Assembly: GCA_000447245.1 (NCBI GenBank)
Contig: AUYT01000001.1
Location: forward strand, 1,544,001 to 1,608,000
Source: a candidate division Zixibacteria bacterium RBG-1
GTDB taxonomy: Bacteria > Zixibacteria > MSB-5A5 > DSPP01 > RBG-1
Direction: 5' to 3'
DNA length: 64,000 nt
A model generated the notes under the pieces. That model was not told the DNA's origin, did no database searches, and saw only the letters and a list, made by a program, of their open reading frames with translations. Each line of letters opens with the position of its first letter. The stretch's first letter is position 1. Both the position numbers and the translations under genes were made by a program. This document shows, in pieces, positions 59,474 through 64,000 of this stretch.

Positions 59474-59872
59474 TCAGCCTTCCAGTACCTTTATCACCAG
59501 CTTTCTGGTTCTTGGTCCATCAAACTCACAAAACATAATCCCCTGCCAGCTCCCCAACAAAATCTTGCCATCCTCAATCACTAATGTAGCTGATGACCCG
59601 ACCACAGAAGTTTTTATATGTGAATCCGCATTCCCTTCGGTATGTCTATAGCGGGCTGATGGCGGGGCGATTTTTTCCAGATAATCCAAAATGTCGGTTC
59701 TTACGGAAGGGTCATAGTTTTCGTTGACCGTGATTCCGGCAGTTGTATGCGGGACATAAATAATACAGATTCCAGATTTAATTTTACTGTCTGAAACTAC
59801 TTTCTGTATTTTATCGGTAATATCAATAATTTCAGAACGTGCATTGGTTTTAATTTCCAATTTTTTAATCAT
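59474..59872 (-). CDS. yjbQ: YjbQ family (UPF0047) protein
   Basis: 132 residues with the family features GICIIYVPHTTAGITVNENY, DILDYLEKIAPPSARYRHTE, NADSHIKTSVVGSSATLVIE and GSWQGIMFCEFDGPRTRKLV. The conserved histidines (PHTT, RHTEGNADSH) form a metal-type site. E. coli YjbQ has weak thiamine-phosphate synthase activity, but the physiological role is unsettled. The ATG overlaps the ftsY stop (ATGA), so it is translationally coupled to ftsY. It is the last gene of the smc operon. Confidence 0.9.
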   Translation of the reverse strand: MIKKLEIKTNARSEIIDITDKIQKVVSDSKIKSGICIIYVPHTTAGITVNENYDPSVRTDILDYLEKIAPPSARYRHTEGNADSHIKTSVVGSSATLVIEDGKILLGSWQGIMFCEFDGPRTRKLVIKVLEG

Positions 59873-60783
59873 TCAAAAAGTGCCTCCACAAACTCTCTGG
59901 GTTCGAATACTTCTAAATCCTCAATTTTTTCACCGATTCCCACATATTTAATAGGAATTTTAAGCTCGGAAACTATGGGAATGATTATTCCTCCCTTAGC
60001 TGTCCCGTCTAATTTAGTCAAAATAATTCCGGTTATTTCAACCGCCTGCGAAAAACGTTCTACTTGTGATAAGGCATTTTGCCCGGTGGTGGAATCTATC
60101 ACCAATAAAATTTCGTGCGGAGCTCCCGGAAGAGCTTTCCCCATCACTTTCTTAATTTTTTTCAATTCTTCCATCAGGTTAACTTTGGTCTGCAATCTTC
60201 CCGCGGTATCCACTATGACTACATCTATATTTTGAGAAACCGCTGATTTAATAGCATCAAAAGCCACTGCAGCCGGATCGGCCTTGGGCTGATTTTTTAC
60301 AATCTCCGCTCCCGCTCTTTTAGCCCAGATTTCCAGTTGTTCTATGGCTGCAGCCCGGAAAGTATCACAAGCCGCCAGCAAGACTTTTCTCCCTTGTTCT
60401 TTGTAATAATTAGCCAATTTTCCGATGGAAGTAGTTTTCCCGTTTCCGTTCACCCCCACAATCATTATCACCCGGAGCTTAGCAGTACCAACTGTTGTAG
60501 AAGTTGTACCTGAACTATCCAGCAGTTTACCTATTTCTTCTTTTAACAATCCGATAATTTTATCTGAAGCTTCTATTTTCTCTTTTTTAACTCTTTCTTT
60601 TAAGCCGTTCAGGATTTTCTCGGTAGCAGTTACTCCCAGGTCTGCTTCTAATAAAGTTTTCTCCAATTGGGAAAGCAGTTCCTCGTCTATTTTTTTATGA
60701 ATTCCGACCGTGGAAGCGATTTTATCTAAAAAATTAGCTTTGGTCTTGGCTAAACCGGATTTTAATCTGGAGAAAAAAGCCAT
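59869..60783 (-). CDS. ftsY: Signal recognition particle receptor FtsY
   Basis: 304 residues, the NG-domain form without a long acidic N-terminus. A four-helix N domain (about 1-85), G1 GVNGNGKTTSIGKLAN, DTFRAAAIEQLEIWAKRAG, G3 VDTAGRLQ, G4 TKLDGTAKGG and the closing GIGEKIEDLEVFEPREFVEA. As SRP receptor it directs ribosome-nascent chain complexes to the Sec translocon. The ATG abuts the stop of the selenoprotein frame upstream, which supports that frame as real. Confidence 0.96.
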   Translation of the reverse strand: MAFFSRLKSGLAKTKANFLDKIASTVGIHKKIDEELLSQLEKTLLEADLGVTATEKILNGLKERVKKEKIEASDKIIGLLKEEIGKLLDSSGTTSTTVGTAKLRVIMIVGVNGNGKTTSIGKLANYYKEQGRKVLLAACDTFRAAAIEQLEIWAKRAGAEIVKNQPKADPAAVAFDAIKSAVSQNIDVVIVDTAGRLQTKVNLMEELKKIKKVMGKALPGAPHEILLVIDSTTGQNALSQVERFSQAVEITGIILTKLDGTAKGGIIIPIVSELKIPIKYVGIGEKIEDLEVFEPREFVEALFE

Positions 60784-61137
60784 TTAGAAGGTATAAATTT
60801 TATCGGAGTCGACTGTCCAACCCGCAAGTTCACTGATGTTGCTCGGTTCTGTCCCCTCCACTAATTTCATATCTCGTAGACCACGAGCCTCTGCGCAATT
60901 GCCTCAGAGTTTGATTTTAGCTCCTTTGCTTATAATGCTTTTTAGCATCCGCTCTATATTGTAATAACCGGAAGGGGTCTTTTGGTTTGGTAAGGCACAG
61001 TTTACGGCGTCAGCTATTAGAAATACCCTTACTTCCGCCTCACTCTGCTGGGCTTGCAAAGCCATCGCCAAACGCAAGGCATTGTAGGCCTTTTCTGAGC
61101 CATAAGGTGCGTCATTGATAACAAAAAGTACACGCAT
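60784..61137 (-). CDS. DsrE-like selenoprotein (in-frame TGA = Sec78)
   Basis: Read through TGA at 60904-60906 this gene encodes 117 residues, the usual length for the DsrE-like family. Before the TGA: MRVLFVINDAPYGSEKAYNA ... MLKSIISKGAKIKL. After it: GNCAEARGLRDMKLVEGTE ... WTVDSDKIYTF, ending one base before ftsY. Family members have Lys-x-Cys-Gly-x-Cys-x-x-Ala-Arg-Gly at this place, so TGA replaces the first conserved cysteine, giving Sec-Gly-Asn-Cys. A bacterial SECIS-like hairpin follows (60873-60887). A thiol or selenol redox or sulfur-transfer role is likely. A conventional caller would report a 77-residue truncated gene. Confidence 0.85.
60873..60906 (-). promoter_or_regulatory. Bacterial SECIS element
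   Basis: Immediately 3' of the TGA (60906-60904), CTCGT (60887-60883) and ACGAG (60877-60873) form a 5-bp stem with the loop GGTCT (60882-60878). The loop begins 21 bases after the TGA, within the range described for bacterial SECIS, and the loop sequence GGUCU is the one bound by SelB in E. coli fdhF. Confidence 0.8.
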
Positions 61138-61157
61138 TAAATTATTCCCTTAAAAAT

Positions 61158-64000
61158 TTATGCCAAGACCGGTTCCTTCTCGAATTTGACCGAGACAATC
61201 TTGGAGACCCCCGGCTCTTCCATGGTCACTCCGTAAAGAATATCTGCCGCATCCATGGTCTGTTTGTTGTGAGTGATGATGATAAACTGGGTGTTGGCGG
61301 TAAAATTTTTCACCAGAGTTAAAAAACGTTGCAAATTCATATCATCCAGAGGTGCATCTACTTCATCTAAGATACAGAAGGGCGAGGGCTTGACTAAGTA
61401 TAAGGCAAAAAGCAGAGCGATGGCAACCAGAGCTTTCTCTCCGCCGGATAGCTGGGATAAGGTTAATAATCTTTTCCCGCGGGGTCGGGCAAAAATTTCT
61501 ATTTTTGATTCCAGAGGGTCTAACATCTCCTCTAAAATCAAATCTGCTTCTCCCCCTTCAAACAACTGCCCGAAAACAGACTGAAAATTTCCCCTGACTT
61601 TCTGGAAGGTCTCCAGAAATAAATCCTTGGCAGTTTCGTTGATTTTGCTGACAGTGGAATTCAAGGTCTCTTTGGCTGAAAACAAATCTTCCACCTGTTT
61701 CTTCAGAAAATCCAATCTCTCTTTTTCTTTTTTGTAATCTTCCAGAGCCAGAAGATTGACCGGGCCGAAGGTCCTGATTTTTTCTTTTAGTTGTGACAAC
61801 CTTTCATTAAAACCGGCCAGTTGAGCTAAATCATCTTCGGTCAGAGGAAGGATTGTCTCCAAATTTTCATTCCATTCCTGCTGAATTCGAGAAGTTATGC
61901 TTTTCTGCTGGGCTAAAAAGTCATGCTGCTGTAATTCCAGCTGGTGCACCTGCTCTTGCCGGGACATGCGGCTATGCCGGGAAGATTTTAACTTCTCCTC
62001 TAATTTCAAGAGCTGGTCGTGGAGTTGGTGATACCGCTCTTTGCTCTGGTCTGAATCCTCTTCCTTCTCCTCTTTTTGTTTTTCAACTTCCACCAATTCA
62101 GTTTTCAAATTTTCTACATCGCCGGCCAGTTGAGTTTGCTCATTTTCCTTATTTTTTATCTCTTTGGTTTTTAATTTGAGCTTCTCTTCCGTATCAGCCA
62201 GCATCTCCTCCATTCTTAATATATCATTTGCCAGTTGTTCTTTTTTGCCTTGCTGGGTGACAATTTCAATCCGGGATTGGTTCAGTTTCAAATTCAGTTC
62301 ATCCTTTTGTTTTTCTAATTCCGAAACCTTTTGTTTGCCGCTATTTAATTTTTCAGCCAAACCTTGCTCTGTGTCGGTCAGCTGGGATAAGTTCTGCTCT
62401 AATATTTGTTTTTGTTGGTTTAATTCTTTCAAGCTTCTATCCCGCTCCAGAATCTGCTGACTTTTAGCAAAGCCACCCTCTTCCACCGCTTTCTTTTCCA
62501 GTTCGACTTCTTTCATCTTCAGTTCTTTTTTATTCCACAGCTCTCTTTTGGTTTTCTCCGGCTCAATTATTTGGGACAGCTCAGTTCTGGTAATCTCAAT
62601 GTCGTGAATGATTTCGGCTTTGGAATTGATGGTCGTTTTCAGCTGGGCGTCGAATTGCTGAATCTTTTCATGCAGGGTTTTTAACTCTTTTTCTTTCCCG
62701 ACTAGAGAAAACTCTTTTTTCTCTCCTCCTTTGACCACCCCGGTTTTGGTCAAAAGTTCGCCATCTAAAGTAACAATCTGGTGGTCGACCGGCAAGGATT
62801 CCAATAGCTTGGAAGCCACCTCAAAATCTTTGACCACGATGGTCTTATGTAATAAAGAGTTGGCCAGCCAGTCCACATGCTTTCCGTTTTCGACTAAATC
62901 CGAACCCCAGCCGATTATCCCTTTGGTTTCCTTAATCTGGGCTCTGCCATCCGTGGAAGAAGAATTTACCAATTCTTTTTTGATGATGAAACCACCTTCA
63001 CCCTTTTGATTCTCCTTAAGCTGGCCCAGGGCTTTTTTGGCTGAATCCAGATTATCCACTACCAAAAAAGATTTTCTCTCCCCCAGAGCCGCCTCTATAG
63101 CCCAGGCGTAAGCGGTGTCGGCCTGAATCAGATTGGCTACCGTGTCTAAGATTTTGAATTTTTCTTTTTGATTGATTAAAAATTGCACACCGGAATTATA
63201 CCCTTCGTAATTTTCAAAAAATTTCTCCAGCACTCTGAATTTGGCTTTTTCCGACGCCAGATTGGTTTCTAAACGGGTCTCCTGAAGCTGGTTATCTTTT
63301 AATTTTTGTTCCAGATTTTGCAGCTTATCTTCTAATTCCGTTTTAGTCCTCTGGGTATTTTCCCAGTCTGATTTTAATTTTTCTAACTCTTGGAAAGTTT
63401 TTAGGAATTGCTCCTCTTTTTCTTCCAACTCTTTTTGGCTCTTCTGATATTCGGAAACCAGAATGGCTTTTTGCTTCTGGGTTTCCTCGATTTTGAAATT
63501 CAAATTAGCCAGTTCGCTCTTGGCTGAGTTTAAGTTTTTTTCGGCCGTATTCAGCTCTTCTGTCTCCTTCTCATAATCCCGCCGGTTTTGAGCATACTGT
63601 TTCTCCAAAGAATTAAAATTCCTTTCTATACCAGAAACGCTTTTCTCTTTTTCAGCCAGCATCCCCTGCTGGTTTTCTAATTCAGGCTTTTTCTCCCTGA
63701 TATTTTTATCCAGATTTGCTTTCTGGGCTGTCAGACTTTCAATCTCGCCGGCAAGCTGGGTCAGAAGATTATTTAAGGCCTGCTGTTTTTCCTGGGAGAC
63801 CAAAATCTGCTGCTGTTTCTGGTAAAAGGACTCTTTGAACAAATTGATTTCTCTTTGCTGGCTTTCGACTTTTTTCTCCGCTTCCAGAAGCTCTAATTTG
63901 GCGTTCTCTAAGGTCAGCTCCTCTTTATCTAAGCTGACTTTCTGGAGGTCCTGGTCCTGATGGGAGAGCTTTAATTTTTCCGAGATTTCTTTTTCCTGAA
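61158..64000 (-). CDS. smc: Chromosome segregation ATPase SMC (N-terminal part outside window)
   Basis: About 947 C-terminal residues are visible and the frame is open to the window edge. A coiled coil, then the hinge (about 62750-63215; GYNSGVQFLINQKEKFKILD, AIEAALGERKSFLVVDNLDS), a second long coiled coil, and the C-terminal ATPase lobe with FGPVNLLALEDYKKEKERL, signature LSGGEKALVAIALLFALY and Walker B CILDEVDAPLDDMN. SMC with ScpA/ScpB compacts and segregates chromosomes. It is first of the smc, selenoprotein, ftsY, yjbQ operon; smc-ftsY linkage is common in bacteria. Confidence 0.95.
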   Translation of the reverse strand, partial: QEKEISEKLKLSHQDQDLQKVSLDKEELTLENAKLELLEAEKKVESQQREINLFKESFYQKQQQILVSQEKQQALNNLLTQLAGEIESLTAQKANLDKNIREKKPELENQQGMLAEKEKSVSGIERNFNSLEKQYAQNRRDYEKETEELNTAEKNLNSAKSELANLNFKIEETQKQKAILVSEYQKSQKELEEKEEQFLKTFQELEKLKSDWENTQRTKTELEDKLQNLEQKLKDNQLQETRLETNLASEKAKFRVLEKFFENYEGYNSGVQFLINQKEKFKILDTVANLIQADTAYAWAIEAALGERKSFLVVDNLDSAKKALGQLKENQKGEGGFIIKKELVNSSSTDGRAQIKETKGIIGWGSDLVENGKHVDWLANSLLHKTIVVKDFEVASKLLESLPVDHQIVTLDGELLTKTGVVKGGEKKEFSLVGKEKELKTLHEKIQQFDAQLKTTINSKAEIIHDIEITRTELSQIIEPEKTKRELWNKKELKMKEVELEKKAVEEGGFAKSQQILERDRSLKELNQQKQILEQNLSQLTDTEQGLAEKLNSGKQKVSELEKQKDELNLKLNQSRIEIVTQQGKKEQLANDILRMEEMLADTEEKLKLKTKEIKNKENEQTQLAGDVENLKTELVEVEKQKEEKEEDSDQSKERYHQLHDQLLKLEEKLKSSRHSRMSRQEQVHQLELQQHDFLAQQKSITSRIQQEWNENLETILPLTEDDLAQLAGFNERLSQLKEKIRTFGPVNLLALEDYKKEKERLDFLKKQVEDLFSAKETLNSTVSKINETAKDLFLETFQKVRGNFQSVFGQLFEGGEADLILEEMLDPLESKIEIFARPRGKRLLTLSQLSGGEKALVAIALLFALYLVKPSPFCILDEVDAPLDDMNLQRFLTLVKNFTANTQFIIITHNKQTMDAADILYGVTMEEPGVSKIVSVKFEKEPVLA

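Noticed and set aside
60904-60906. General reassignment of TGA (alternative genetic code)
   Set aside because: TGA ends many genes cleanly in the window (for example ftsY, the GT2 and the GT39-like gene), so reassignment is excluded; the single internal TGA has its own SECIS-like hairpin.

Overview
The window looks like a chromosome segment of an uncultured Gram-negative bacterium of the FCB assemblage. Supporting signs are outer-membrane beta-barrel proteins, a TonB-dependent receptor, FlgD-like C-terminal sorting tails of the type IX secretion kind, and many proteins ending in paired dockerin-like repeats of the form GDANGSG...LTDIIYLVNYVFKGGPAP. Dockerin-rich proteomes of this style make me think of candidate division Zixibacteria, but that placement is inference. 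The DNA is moderately AT-rich and the intergenic spaces are full of dispersed palindromes.

Layout. 1-2.3 kb: a glycosyltransferase operon (GT2, then a GT39-like membrane protein split over two overlapping genes). 2.3-6.6 kb: a cobalamin riboswitch controlling a DUF6580-type membrane protein, a BtuB-like TonB receptor and a beta-propeller protein ending in a dockerin, which resembles a BtuB/BtuG uptake system. 6.6-7.1 kb: a promoter and strong RNA structure without a gene. 7.1-17.4 kb (minus): a phage-derived module (holin, appendage-like secreted proteins, tail-fibre-like proteins, HK97-type capsid, decoration protein, prohead protease). Its portal gene lies 8 kb away at 25.3-26.6 kb, separated by four dockerin genes, one outer-membrane protein and a small membrane protein. 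26.8-29.5 kb (plus): three beta-barrel proteins and a lipoprotein. 29.6-31.7 kb: tRNA-Asn, a nitronate monooxygenase-like gene whose 3' end carries a copy of the tRNA-Gln 3' end, and tRNA-Gln. 32.2-36.2 kb: two FG-GAP dockerin proteins. 36.4-39.5 kb: type IV pilin, then two cohesin-like proteins flanking a TPR protein. 39.6-42.4 kb: a Ski2-like helicase broken by one in-frame TAA, with a LexA-type box in its promoter. 42.4-46.5 kb: another dockerin propeller and a zinc-ribbon/PEGA/TPR membrane protein. 46.7-52.8 kb (minus): three sensor kinases, two of them degenerate. 53-56 kb: eIF2B-like protein, RNase HIII, RidA and EF-P. 56-59.4 kb: a small structured RNA and a HYR-repeat surface protein. 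59.5-64 kb (minus): smc, a selenocysteine-containing DsrE-like gene, ftsY and yjbQ.

The main themes are as follows. (1) A surface-assembly system: eight dockerin-like proteins, seven with a conserved cysteine pattern and a C-terminal CCL, together with two secreted cohesin-like proteins, one with a sorting tail. (2) A DsrE-like selenoprotein, recognised because the reading frame continues through a TGA at the position of the family's conserved cysteine, with a bacterial SECIS-like hairpin (loop GGTCT) just after it. (3) A helically phased palindrome made of TAGTCAA/TTGACTA heptamers, found four times, once inside a gene. (4) A fragmented phage capsid module whose separated parts still share a 19-base upstream motif.
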